From NCBI GenBank assembly GCA_024235835.1, contig JACKLQ010000001.1, forward strand, positions 1,054,001 to 1,118,000: a DNA stretch of 64,000 nucleotides, given 5' to 3'. Below, piece after piece: positions 50,579 through 59,130 of this stretch. A model generated the notes under the pieces. It was not told the DNA's origin. It ran no database searches and saw only the letters and a program-made list of their open reading frames with translations. Numbering within the stretch: the first letter of the stretch is position 1; each line of letters opens with the position of its first letter. A program made the translations under genes and the position numbers. This DNA comes from Thiobacillus sp. (lineage in GTDB: Bacteria > Pseudomonadota > Gammaproteobacteria > Burkholderiales > Thiobacillaceae).

Positions 50579-51921
50579 GATTGAGTCTTTATGTCTGCAC
50601 GGCCCTCGGCCAGGCGGGCCAGGGCGGCGGCGAAACCCGCCACCCCGGAGCTCCTGGCCAGCACGCAGGGTTTTCCGGATTGCTTGCAATGCTTCTTCAA
50701 CTGGTAATAGGCCAGGTGTCCCACGCAGTCCGTGGGACAGATCACCGCGTCGGAGGCGTTGAGCAACTCGGGCAGCCGGGCCAGGGCTTGTTCCCTGCCG
50801 CCGTCGTGATGGATCAGGCGAATCCCCAGGCGCTCAGCCAGGAGGCGATACTGGGGCAGCAGAGGGGTGCGGCCGCCCACGCAGAGCACGCAGCGGCCCT
50901 GGAGTCGCCGGTCGCACTGCTCGCAGGCGCCGGAGCAGGACACATCCTCGGACTTGTCCTCTCCCCCCCATAGCCGCTCCAGGGCGTCCCGCTCGGCAGT
51001 GGCTTCCTCCAGTTCCCGGGCAAGCCGCACCTTTTCCGCCCGCAACTGGCCCACCTTCTGTTCCAGGACCTTGAGCCGAACCTCCAGTTCCGTGGCACGG
51101 GCCGCCTGGGACTCCGCCAGGACCAGGCGACGTCCCATGGCCACCATGGCCTCGCCGGACTCGAGGACATCCAGGCGCTGGCGCAAGGACTGGGCCTCTT
51201 CGCTCCGCACCTGCAACTCGCCGCGCAAGTCCCTCAATTCCCTGTTCAGCCCCTGGTTGACACAGGCAACTTCCGCCTCGGATTCCTTCAATGCGGCATG
51301 GGCAGCCTGGAGCACGGCATGTTCCATTTGCAGGCTATCCAGGCGCCTCAGGTCTGCCGCCTGGCCCGCCCCCACCTGATGGGACAGCATGTGCACGTCG
51401 GAATAGACCGTGTTGCGGGTCTCCTTGCTGGCGGCCTTGTGGGTGAGCGCCGCCCACATGGGGCCGGCCACCTCGCCCCGTTCCAGATGCAACTTCCACA
51501 GGGAAAGGACATCGGCGTCGCCACGCAGGCGGTTGAAGCGGGCCACGTCCAGGCTGAACTTGCGCTCCAGCAACTTGTGCATGGCCTCGGAAGTGTCGTT
51601 TCGGGAACAGGAGATGGACACCGCCTCCACGTGCAGGCGATAGGGTTCGAAGCCCTTGCCCGCGAAGCCCCCCCTGCGGGCGATCTTCTTCAGTTCCTCC
51701 AGGGCCAGGCAGGTGCCGATCACGGGGCAATGGTGTTTTTCCTCCAGTTCCCAGAGCCTTGGACGCCGCTGCATGGTCGCGCCCTTGTTCCCGCCGGGAT
51801 CAGTTTCCAGGGGGTGTGCATCATCCCCGCCATCTTTCATGGAGACTTCCGGCAGGGAAATCACCCCGGCCCGGGCCATCAACCCCGCCAGGACACCACT
51901 GTTTTCGCAACGGTCACACAT
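50575..51921 (-). CDS. DUF2325 coiled-coil protein
   Basis: 448 residues. N-terminal MCDRCENSG has a CxxC; residues about 190-310 are a long coiled coil; CSGACEQC gives further cysteines; and the C-terminal DUF2325 domain (about 355-445) shows CVLCVGGRTPLLPQYRLLAERLG and SDAVICPTDCVGHLAYY. Cysteines suggest metal or redox sensing. It overlaps the small gene upstream by eight bases and hemP downstream by four. Confidence 0.85.
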   Translation of the reverse strand: MCDRCENSGVLAGLMARAGVISLPEVSMKDGGDDAHPLETDPGGNKGATMQRRPRLWELEEKHHCPVIGTCLALEELKKIARRGGFAGKGFEPYRLHVEAVSISCSRNDTSEAMHKLLERKFSLDVARFNRLRGDADVLSLWKLHLERGEVAGPMWAALTHKAASKETRNTVYSDVHMLSHQVGAGQAADLRRLDSLQMEHAVLQAAHAALKESEAEVACVNQGLNRELRDLRGELQVRSEEAQSLRQRLDVLESGEAMVAMGRRLVLAESQAARATELEVRLKVLEQKVGQLRAEKVRLARELEEATAERDALERLWGGEDKSEDVSCSGACEQCDRRLQGRCVLCVGGRTPLLPQYRLLAERLGIRLIHHDGGREQALARLPELLNASDAVICPTDCVGHLAYYQLKKHCKQSGKPCVLARSSGVAGFAAALARLAEGRADIKTQS

Positions 51922-52117
51922 GCCTGCCTCCCAGGCCGGCTTCCAGCTTCTCGCTCATCCGGCCGCACAGCACACGGGTGCCGCTATCCACGTCGGATCG
52001 CTCCGAGAGCACGTCCAGAAGACGGGATGCCTGGTGGGCAGCCTTTGCGCAGCCGGTGAGGGCATGGCGCATGAGATGGTCCAGGGCGCCGGCCAAGAGA
52101 GCGTTGTTGCTGTCCAT
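51914..52117 (-). CDS. Small helical hypothetical protein (67 aa)
   Basis: MDSNNALLAGALDHLMRHALTGCAKAAHQASRLLDVLSERSDVDSGTRVLC continues in a mostly helical pattern with two Cys. A strong GGAGG ribosome-binding site lies six bases before the ATG, and the gene overlaps the DUF2325 start by eight bases, so translation is coupled. Function not known. Confidence 0.78.
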   Translation of the reverse strand: MDSNNALLAGALDHLMRHALTGCAKAAHQASRLLDVLSERSDVDSGTRVLCGRMSEKLEAGLGGRHV

Positions 52118-52157
52118 GATGACCTCCGGTGTATAAGTTGAAAGGACGGGAAAAATT

Positions 52158-53540
52158 TCAGTAGGAAGCCTTGGCGCGCAGACCCCAGACGGTCACGTTG
52201 CTGGCGCCCGTCGCGCCACCGGGCTCCCGGATCCACTGCAGGCTCGGCGAGACCTGGATCTGGTCGTTGACCTGCAGGGCGTAATACAGCTCGATGGGTT
52301 TCTCCGCCCCGGTCTGACCGGAAACGTTGCTGGCCTCGAGCCAGCCGGCTGCCACGCCGATGCGATCGTTCTCCCGTCCCCAAAGTCCACCGTCGAACTG
52401 GGCGCCCAGGGTATAGGCGCGATCGAACAGCACATTGCCCTGGGTGGAGAAGCCAAGCCGGCTGAACAGGGTGACGTGCTCCGCCACCTGCTGATCCAGG
52501 GAGATGCCCCAGCCGGTATGCCGTTCCAGCGTCGTGCCGGTCAGGGCCACGTCATAGGCGCGACCATTGGTCCAGCCATACAGGCGGTAGGCGCCTTCCA
52601 TGCCGCCGAAGGTCTTGCCCGCATACTCCACCTGGCCGATGACCAGGGGGTTCTTGAAGCTGTCGGTGTAGTTGGAACCGCCCAGGCCAGCGCCATCGCC
52701 GCCGGCGGCGAACACCCCCAGGGCCGCCGTGACGTTGTTGCCACCATTGATGTCGCTAACGTAGCCGACGCGAAAGCCGGGGCTGGCACCGTGGTCGCCG
52801 GGCGTGACATCGCCGCCTGCGTCCAGCAGGGGGTTGTGGATGAAGGCCAGGTTGAGGAACTGCTCGGACTCGTCATCGGCGATGTTGTTGCCGTCGAAGA
52901 AGCCGAAGGGATCGATCTTGCCGATGGTTAACTCCAACTGGCCCAATTCACCGCTTGTTCCACCCACGGGAACATCCAGCTGGTACCAGGCCTGCATCAG
53001 CACCGGCTGGGGAGTGTTGCCAAAGGCAATGGAGTTGGCCGGCGCGAAAGGAGCAGGGGCCAGGGCTCCCAAAGGTACGTCCACGCCGTCGCCATCGCCG
53101 GCGCGAAAGTGTGCGAACAAACGGCCCTCGGCTTCGCCGATGGACCCCATGGGCAGTTCCACCTCGATATCGGCACGGGCGTTCAACTCCTCCGCGCTCA
53201 CCCCGCCCCCCCTGGCCCGCTGGGCGACCATGGTGAGGCTGGCTCCGGCGCTAAGGCCTTCGAATCGATGCAGGGAATCCGGTTTCTTGCTCAGGGCCAC
53301 AACTTCGTTCTCCAGGTCCTCCACCCGGGCCTTCAGGGTCCCCTCACTGGCGCCTGGCGCGGCTTCGACCAGACGAAGCTCCAGTTCGGCGTTGCGGGCC
53401 TCCAGCTTGCCCAGACGTTCCTGCATGTCTTGCAGGAGTTGGGCAATATCGGCGGAAACCGGCTCGGCCATTGCCGGCATGGCGGCCAGCGCCGCGACCA
53501 GGAGCAGGGCGCGCAGACAAGACGCGGGGGTACGACACAT
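52158..53540 (-). CDS. OprB-type outer-membrane porin
   Basis: 460 residues with a signal peptide (LRALLLVAALAAMPAMA). A coiled-coil segment (about 30-80, LLQDMQERLGKLEARNAELELRL) precedes the beta-barrel; the terminal part GVAAGWLEASNVSG and the aromatic C-terminus (KASY) are typical of outer-membrane proteins. The OprB relationship comes from the FSRLGFSTQGNVLFDRAYTLGAQF and similar blocks. In this iron operon it might pass an iron chelate or heme precursor rather than sugar. AGGAGAAG precedes the ATG. Confidence 0.82.
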   Translation of the reverse strand: MCRTPASCLRALLLVAALAAMPAMAEPVSADIAQLLQDMQERLGKLEARNAELELRLVEAAPGASEGTLKARVEDLENEVVALSKKPDSLHRFEGLSAGASLTMVAQRARGGGVSAEELNARADIEVELPMGSIGEAEGRLFAHFRAGDGDGVDVPLGALAPAPFAPANSIAFGNTPQPVLMQAWYQLDVPVGGTSGELGQLELTIGKIDPFGFFDGNNIADDESEQFLNLAFIHNPLLDAGGDVTPGDHGASPGFRVGYVSDINGGNNVTAALGVFAAGGDGAGLGGSNYTDSFKNPLVIGQVEYAGKTFGGMEGAYRLYGWTNGRAYDVALTGTTLERHTGWGISLDQQVAEHVTLFSRLGFSTQGNVLFDRAYTLGAQFDGGLWGRENDRIGVAAGWLEASNVSGQTGAEKPIELYYALQVNDQIQVSPSLQWIREPGGATGASNVTVWGLRAKASY

Positions 53541-53632
53541 GGACTTCTCCTATCAGTAACTCATCAGTCATTGCTGGCTGGCTACTGGGGCGGAAAAGCC
53601 CGTTGGCTGGCTGTGGGGTGATTCGTCCCGGC

Positions 53633-53809
53633 CTATTTGGTCAGGATCAGCTTTCCGTTCCGGGTGAGACGCAGTTCGTAACGCTCGCCCCGGTGTTCGA
53701 TCACGACAGACCTGGCTTCACCCAACAGTTCCAGGGCGCAGATGGCCGCGGGGGCTCGTGGCGGCGCATCGGTCTGGTCTGGGCTCTTCCTGGCTTCGGT
53801 CGTGTTCAT
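53633..53809 (-). CDS. HemP-family protein, copy 2
   Basis: 58 residues. After a variable Pro/Ala-rich N-terminus, ALELLGEARSVVIEHRGERYELRLTRNGKLILTK matches the HemP domain of the 50420-50578 gene (VLIVHEGREYWLRITSAGKLILT). It is too short to be seen in long-ORF scans. A Fur box lies 15 bases before the ATG, so it heads the nine-gene operon down to DUF1513. Confidence 0.85.
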   Translation of the reverse strand: MNTTEARKSPDQTDAPPRAPAAICALELLGEARSVVIEHRGERYELRLTRNGKLILTK

Positions 53810-53824
53810 GGGAAACCATCATAA

Positions 53825-53839
53825 TGAGAACAATTCTCG
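53825..53839 (-). promoter_or_regulatory. Fur box upstream of the second hemP gene
   Basis: TGAGAACAATTCTCG, 10 of 14 matches to the 7-1-7 Fur consensus and itself a near-perfect dyad. Confidence 0.7.
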
Positions 53840-53853
53840 TATGCAATAGCTAT

Positions 53854-53868
53854 TGCGAATTATTCTCA
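53854..53868 (+). promoter_or_regulatory. Fur box upstream of fbpA
   Basis: TGCGAATTATTCTCA, 11 of 14 matches to TGATAATNATTATCA, 51 bases before the fbpA start. With the neighbouring box it covers both divergent promoters. Confidence 0.75.
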
Positions 53869-53919
53869 TCTTTGGTGTAATGTCACCGCATCTTCTTCAA
53901 CACAACCCTGGAGTTCGAT

Positions 53920-54924
53920 ATGCGCAAGTTCCTGTTGGCCGCCCTGGCCATGCTGGCCGCCGCCACCGGCGTCTCTGCCACCGAGGTGGTGGTCTATTCC
54001 GCCCGCAACGAGCAGCTCATCAAGCCCCTCTTCGATGCCTACACCAGGGAAACCGGGGTGAAGGTGAAGTTCATCACCGACAAGGAAGGCCCTCTCATGG
54101 CCCGCCTGAAGGCCGAGGGCAGGAACACCCCCGCAGACGTGTTCCTCACCGTGGACGCCGGCAACCTGTGGCAGGCATCGGAGGAAGGCCTGCTGCGGCC
54201 GGTGAACTCCAAGGTGCTGGGCGCCAACATCCCCGCCCACCTGCGGGACCCGGACAATGAATGGTTCGGCCTGTCCGTGCGGGCCCGCACCCTGGTGTAC
54301 AACACCAACAGGGTGAAGCCGGGCGAGCTGACCTCCTACGAGGACCTGGCCAAGCCCCAGTGGAAAGGACGTCTGTGCCTGCGCACTTCCAAGAAGGTCT
54401 ACAACCAGTCCCTAGTGGCCATGATGATCTGGGAATACGGCGAGGAAAAATCCGAGAACATGGTCAAGGGGTGGGTGAAGAACCTGGCCGCCGACCCCTT
54501 CCCCGACGACACCAAGGCCATGGAGGCCGTGGCAGCCGGCCTGTGTGACGTGACCGTGGTGAACACCTATTACTTTGGGCGCCTCATGGAGAAGAAACCC
54601 GCCCTGCCCCTGGCCATCTTCTGGCCCAACCAGCAGTTGAAGGCCGCCAATGCCGGCGTGCACGTGAACGTCTCCGGTGCCGGCGTCACCAAATACGCCA
54701 AGCATCCCGCCGATGCCGTCAGGCTGCTGGAATGGCTGTCCTCCGACAAGGCCCAGAACCTGTATGCCGACGTGAACATGGAATACCCCGCCAATGCCAA
54801 GGTGAAGCCCGACCCCAAGGTGGCCGCCTGGGGCAGCTTCAAACCCAACCTCATCAACGTGGCCGAGGCCGGCAAGCTACAGGCCAAGGCGGTCATGCTC
54901 ATGGACCGGGCCGGCTACAAGTAA
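53920..54924 (+). CDS. fbpA: Ferric iron ABC transporter, periplasmic binding protein
   Basis: 334 residues with a signal peptide (RKFLLAALAMLAAATGVSA). EVVVYSARNEQLIKPLFDAYTRETG begins the mature protein; VVNTYYFGRL contains the adjacent tyrosines that coordinate Fe3+ in FbpA/FutA. It delivers Fe3+ to the FbpB permease, whose gene starts seven bases downstream. Fur-regulated by position. Confidence 0.95.
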   Translation: MRKFLLAALAMLAAATGVSATEVVVYSARNEQLIKPLFDAYTRETGVKVKFITDKEGPLMARLKAEGRNTPADVFLTVDAGNLWQASEEGLLRPVNSKVLGANIPAHLRDPDNEWFGLSVRARTLVYNTNRVKPGELTSYEDLAKPQWKGRLCLRTSKKVYNQSLVAMMIWEYGEEKSENMVKGWVKNLAADPFPDDTKAMEAVAAGLCDVTVVNTYYFGRLMEKKPALPLAIFWPNQQLKAANAGVHVNVSGAGVTKYAKHPADAVRLLEWLSSDKAQNLYADVNMEYPANAKVKPDPKVAAWGSFKPNLINVAEAGKLQAKAVMLMDRAGYK

Positions 54925-54931
54925 CATAGCC

Positions 54932-56626
54932 ATGTCCACAACAAGGTCGGCGATGGTGGAAACACCACCGCCGACAGTTTCCATGTCCGAAGGCATCCCT
55001 GTCGCGCCAGTAGCGGGCGCATCGCTTGCTGGCCTCCGTACCGGCCCCTGGCTGGTGGTGCTGCCCATTGCCCTCATCACCGCCATACCCGTACTGGTGG
55101 TGCTGTCGGCCCTGGCGGACCCGGACCAGGAAATCTGGAACCACCTGTGGCAATTCGTGCTGCCGGAACTGCTGGGGAACACCTTCTGGCTGGTACTGGG
55201 CGTGGGTCTGGGCGTCACCCTGCTGGGGGTCTCCCTGGCCTGGCTCACCGCCGCCTGTCACTACCCCGGACGCAGGTTCTTCAGCTGGGCCCTGCTGCTG
55301 CCCATGGCCCTGCCCGCCTACGTCACCGCCTTCGTCTGGCTGGGACTGTTCGACTTCAGCGGCCCCCTGGCCACCTGGCTGCGGGACGAGTTCGGCATCA
55401 TGAGGCCGCCTCCCATCCGTTCACGGGGCGGGGTCATCCTGGTCATGACCCTGGCCCTCTACCCCTACGTGTACCTCACCGCCCGGGCCGCCTTCCAGGG
55501 CCAGGGCCGGCGCCTCATGGAGGCCGCCCAGTCCCTGGGCCTTTCCCGCTTCCAGGCCTTCTGGCGGGTGGCCCTGCCCATGGCCCGGCCAGGTATCATG
55601 GCCGGGCTGCTCCTTGCCATCATGGAGACCCTGGCGGATTTCGGCACCGTGTCGGTGTTCAACTACAACACCTTCACCACCGCCATCTACAAGGCCTGGT
55701 TTTCCCTCTTCTCCCTGCCCGCCGCCTCCCAGCTTGCCTCCATCCTCATCTTCTTCGTGTTCGTGGTGGCCCTGCTGGAATACCAGCTGCGGGCGAATAG
55801 GAGCTACGCCGCCTCCACCCGGGCCTCCGCCACCCCCAGCCGCATCCGGCTGAAGGGCTGGCACGCCGCCCTGGCCACGGCCTGGTCATCCCTGGTGTTC
55901 GGCCTGGCCTTTGCCCTGCCCGTATGGCAGATCGTGGACTGGGCCAGCGGCATCTGGGCCCGGGACCTGGATGAACGCTACCTGGAGTTCGCCTGGCATT
56001 CCCTGCTGCTGGCCGGCCTGGGAGCCCTGCTGGTGGGGGCCCTGGCCCTCACCCTGGGCTACGCCCAGCGGCTGCACCCCACCAGTGCCATGCGCATCAC
56101 CGCCCGTCTCTCCACCCTGGGCTATGCCCTGCCCGGCGCGGTGCTGGCCGTGGGCATCTTCATCCCCGTGGCCTGGCTGGACAACCAGTTCATCGACACC
56201 TTCGGCCTGGACGGCCAGGTGCTGGGGGGCACCCTGGCGGTGGTGCTGCTGGCCTACTGCGCCCGCTTCCTGGCGGTGAGCTTCGGCCCCGTGGAATCGG
56301 GCCTGGGCCGCATCTCCCGCTCCGTGGACGAGGCTGCCCAGTCCCTGGGGGTGGTGGGTGCCAAACGCCTGTGGCGCATCCACCTGCCCATGCTGCGGGT
56401 TTCGGTGCTCACCGCCGCGGCCCTCACCTTCGTGGACATCATGAAGGAACTGCCCATCACCCTCATGACCCGGCCCTTCGGCTGGGACACCCTTGCGGTG
56501 CGGGTATTCGAGATGACTTCAGAGGGGGAATGGGAGCGGGCCGCCCTGCCCGCCGCCGCCATCGCCCTGGTGGGGCTGCTGCCCGTCATGTTCCTCATCA
56601 GGAATACCGAACATGCAAACCACTGA
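54932..56626 (+). CDS. fbpB: Ferric iron ABC transporter permease
   Basis: 564 residues with about twelve helices, a fused duplicate of a six-helix permease as in FbpB. Both ABC-coupling EAA-type loops are present (LMEAAQSLGLSRFQAFWRVALP and SVDEAAQSLGVVGAKRLWRIHLP). Starts with a cytoplasmic Pro/Thr-rich segment (about 30 residues). 30 bases separate it from fbpC. Confidence 0.95.
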   Translation: MSTTRSAMVETPPPTVSMSEGIPVAPVAGASLAGLRTGPWLVVLPIALITAIPVLVVLSALADPDQEIWNHLWQFVLPELLGNTFWLVLGVGLGVTLLGVSLAWLTAACHYPGRRFFSWALLLPMALPAYVTAFVWLGLFDFSGPLATWLRDEFGIMRPPPIRSRGGVILVMTLALYPYVYLTARAAFQGQGRRLMEAAQSLGLSRFQAFWRVALPMARPGIMAGLLLAIMETLADFGTVSVFNYNTFTTAIYKAWFSLFSLPAASQLASILIFFVFVVALLEYQLRANRSYAASTRASATPSRIRLKGWHAALATAWSSLVFGLAFALPVWQIVDWASGIWARDLDERYLEFAWHSLLLAGLGALLVGALALTLGYAQRLHPTSAMRITARLSTLGYALPGAVLAVGIFIPVAWLDNQFIDTFGLDGQVLGGTLAVVLLAYCARFLAVSFGPVESGLGRISRSVDEAAQSLGVVGAKRLWRIHLPMLRVSVLTAAALTFVDIMKELPITLMTRPFGWDTLAVRVFEMTSEGEWERAALPAAAIALVGLLPVMFLIRNTEHANH

Positions 56627-56656
56627 CCCACGTAGTTACTGATTCGGAATCCGAAC

Positions 56657-57763
56657 ATGCTCATTCTTGAAAACGTCGCCCAGGCCTACGGCAAGAAGCA
56701 GGTCCTGAAGAACATCGCCCTCCGCCTCAAGCCGGGCGAGATCGGCTGCCTGCTGGGGCCCTCCGGCTGCGGCAAGACCACGGCCCTGCGCCTGGTGGCG
56801 GGCTTCGAGACCCTGCAATCCGGCCGCATCCTGGTGGGCGGCGAGGAAGTGGCGGGGCCCGGCAAATCGAGGCCGCCGGAGCAACGCCAACTTGGCCTGG
56901 TGTTCCAGGACTACGCCCTGTTTCCCCACCTCACGGTGGAGGCCAACATCGGCTTCGGCCTGGGCAGGTTGCCCCGGGCAGAGCGGGACCAGCGGGTGGG
57001 AGAGATGCTGCGCCTGGTGGGACTGACCCGGGAGGCCCGCCAGTACCCCCATCAGCTTTCTGGCGGCCAGCAGCAGCGGGTTGCCCTGGCCCGGGCCCTG
57101 GCGCCCAAACCCCGTCTCCTGCTGCTGGACGAGCCCTTCTCCAACCTGGACGTGGACCTGCGGGAAAAGCTCTCCATCGAGGTGCGGGACATCCTCAAGC
57201 ACGAGGGCATCACCGCCCTGCTGGTGACCCACGACCAGCACGAGGCCTTCGCCATGGCGGACAAGGTGGGGGTCATGAACGAAGGCTTGATCCAGCAATG
57301 GGGCTTGCCCTACGACCTTTACCACAGGCCGCGCAACCGCTTCGTGGCCGACTTCATCGGCCAGGGCGTGCTGCTTCCAGGCATCGTCATGAGCGCCCAC
57401 CAGGTCAAGGTGGAACTGGGCCTGCTCCAGGGCGTGGACGCGGCGGAATGCGAAGGCGCCAGTTGCCTGGGCTTCGGCATCGGCGCCGACGTTGAAGTGC
57501 TCATCCGCCCCGACGACATCCTCCATGATGACGCCAGCCCCCTCCAGGCCGAGGTGGAACGCCGGGCCTTCCGGGGAGCGGAGTTCCTCTACACCCTGCG
57601 CCTGCCCAGCGGCGCCCGGATACTGACCCAGGTGCCCTCCCACCACGATCACGCCATTGGCGAAAAAATAGGCATCCGCCTGGACGTGGACCACGTGGTG
57701 GCCTTCAGGAAGTCCCCGGAGGAGAGGACGAGGCCCCAGGCTAGCGATCCGGGCCAGCGGTAA
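56657..57763 (+). CDS. fbpC: Ferric iron ABC transporter ATPase
   Basis: 368 residues. Walker A GPSGCGKTT (about 35-43), LSGGQQQRVALARALA signature and LLLLDEPFSNLD Walker B, followed by a TOBE-type regulatory domain (about 250-355). Energises FbpA/FbpB. Confidence 0.95.
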   Translation: MLILENVAQAYGKKQVLKNIALRLKPGEIGCLLGPSGCGKTTALRLVAGFETLQSGRILVGGEEVAGPGKSRPPEQRQLGLVFQDYALFPHLTVEANIGFGLGRLPRAERDQRVGEMLRLVGLTREARQYPHQLSGGQQQRVALARALAPKPRLLLLDEPFSNLDVDLREKLSIEVRDILKHEGITALLVTHDQHEAFAMADKVGVMNEGLIQQWGLPYDLYHRPRNRFVADFIGQGVLLPGIVMSAHQVKVELGLLQGVDAAECEGASCLGFGIGADVEVLIRPDDILHDDASPLQAEVERRAFRGAEFLYTLRLPSGARILTQVPSHHDHAIGEKIGIRLDVDHVVAFRKSPEERTRPQASDPGQR

Positions 57764-57910
57764 AGCCCTGCCCCCTGTCACGTGCTTACTTTCCATTTGA
57801 TGGGTGGAAGATAGGGTAATGAGCCCCCCCTGCAATTCATTCGCATCGGGTCGATCAAACCATGGGACGCTTGCCGCGCCCGGTGCCCTGGCCTGCGGGT
57901 TTGGCGGCCC

Positions 57911-58096
57911 TCAATCCTCGTCACTGCCATGGAGAAGAAGGAGCTCCGAGCACCCCTTGGCGCTCGGGAAGCTCTTCTCCCGGTGGTCGCAGGTCAGGGC
58001 CAGCCGCAAGCGGCCATCCGTGAACTCGATGTCTGTATTGAAGAACAGGCAGGCAGCGCACTCTTGCGAAATCTCGTCCATGGTCAGTTTGGTCAT
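57911..58096 (-). CDS. Small Cys-containing hypothetical protein (61 aa)
   Basis: MTKLTMDEISQECAACLFF and DGRLRLALTCDHREKSFPSAKGCSELLLLHG include four Cys (CAAC, then two single). A strong GGAG five bases before the ATG supports it. It lies next to fbpC in the opposite direction and could bind iron or an Fe-S cluster; not recognised as a named family. Confidence 0.7.
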   Translation of the reverse strand: MTKLTMDEISQECAACLFFNTDIEFTDGRLRLALTCDHREKSFPSAKGCSELLLLHGSDED

Positions 58097-58321
58097 GCTG
58101 ATCTCCGGGTGAGGTGGCAAGACATCCAGCTGGACAACGGCCGTTGAAAGCATAGGGTATCTGGTGCCATCGCTTGATGACCGTTGTGCGACAACCACAC
58201 TCATCGCGCCAAGGGGCGCCAACGCTTGGTGAAGTCCCTTCCAGCCCTCCCCGATTCATGGGGTGTGGTCACCCATCAAGCCCTCTCCTAGGAGTCAACC
58301 CAGGCCTGAATCAGCATTTAC

Positions 58322-58330
58322 TTATTCACA
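58322..58330 (+). promoter_or_regulatory. DnaA box
   Basis: TTATTCACA, a perfect match to TTATNCACA, about 800 bases upstream of nrdA. Confidence 0.55.
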
Positions 58331-58498
58331 CTTGGGGGCTTGACACGCCCACGACATGGGAGCAGTCATCCGCGCCGCAGCGTTCGTCGCAACATATTGT
58401 TTTAATTGAATAAATTCTGTGCATATTTTTTGGGCTGAAGCGCTAAGCCCCCGATTAATAAGCTTTTTTGACAGCTTCGAGCGGATCTGCGCACAGAC

Positions 58499-58507
58499 TT
58501 ATCCACA
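58499..58507 (+). promoter_or_regulatory. DnaA box
   Basis: TTATCCACA, perfect consensus. Other boxes in the region with one mismatch lie at 58856-58864 and 58985-58993. Confidence 0.6.
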
Positions 58508-58885
58508 GTTCTGGTGGACAACCCGTGAAGTCGCTGTGGCAAGAATCGATTCAGGCGCTTTGCTGAGAAACAGCCTTAACACCATGCGCTATCTGGGACA
58601 TGGATGCTTGCCCCGGAACCAGGAAGCGCAGCCAGCCGATCCACCTCCAGCCAACGGCATGGGAAAGCAGGGTCAGGATCGATGAGGATGATGGATCACG
58701 TTCCCCTCGGTCGAGCAGCCATGGAACGAGACATCCCCCAAGCGGAGACGCTCCGCATGACATGGGACGCGGCATTGTTCCTGGAAGGTCCCCATCCACA
58801 CCCCGGGCCACTTCGCCCGGGAAGCAAATGGCCTTCCACCCACAAACCCAACCCGTTATCCACCGGGGGCCCCCACTTCAAAACC

Positions 58886-58894
58886 TGTGGATAA
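58886..58894 (-). promoter_or_regulatory. DnaA box
   Basis: TGTGGATAA, the perfect consensus on the minus strand, 237 bases before the nrdA start. Confidence 0.6.
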
Positions 58895-59002
58895 GTCAGC
58901 CTGACAGGACACGATGCCCCATTCATCAAGGGCACGGAGCAACCCCGTTCTGTCGACAACCCTGTGGACATCCTGTGCGGAAACTGTGCACAAAAAAACC
59001 GG

Positions 59003-59030
59003 TTGACGGCTGAGTCTCGGACACTAGAAT
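59003..59030 (+). promoter_or_regulatory. Candidate sigma-70 promoter of nrdA
   Basis: TTGACG (59003-59008), a 16-base spacer and TAGAAT (59025-59030), about 100 bases before the ATG. The -10 element overlaps the first NrdR-like box. Confidence 0.6.
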
Positions 59031-59067
59031 TAGCGCACAACATGGGTGGCAGACACTACATTTAGCG
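59021..59067 (+). promoter_or_regulatory. Tandem NrdR-like boxes upstream of nrdA
   Basis: ACACTAGAATTAGCG (59021-59035) and ACACTACATTTAGCG (59053-59067) agree at 13 of 15 positions and are 32 bases apart, three helical turns, as in NrdR operators. They are not perfect matches to the ACACWATATMTTGTGT consensus. Confidence 0.5.
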
Positions 59068-59130
59068 TTTGCTAATAAACCACCGGATGCCCGGGATTTT
59101 CCGGCATTCAACTATCCAGGAGACGCACCG

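Larger units (their letters stand above)
58097..59130. other. Long regulatory region upstream of nrdA
   Basis: 1034 bases without a convincing gene. It holds an AT-rich segment (58390-58470), several DnaA boxes and, near the nrdA start, a promoter and tandem NrdR-like boxes. A plus-strand frame at 58419-58685 has no ribosome-binding site or domain and is not called. Confidence 0.7.

Noticed and set aside
58419..58685. 88-residue frame upstream of nrdA
   Set aside because: No ribosome-binding site, no domain, and it overlaps DnaA boxes.
58322..59030. Chromosomal replication origin
   Set aside because: DnaA boxes are present, but no dnaA, dnaN, gidA or parAB gene is adjacent and the boxes sit upstream of nrdA, a known DnaA target.
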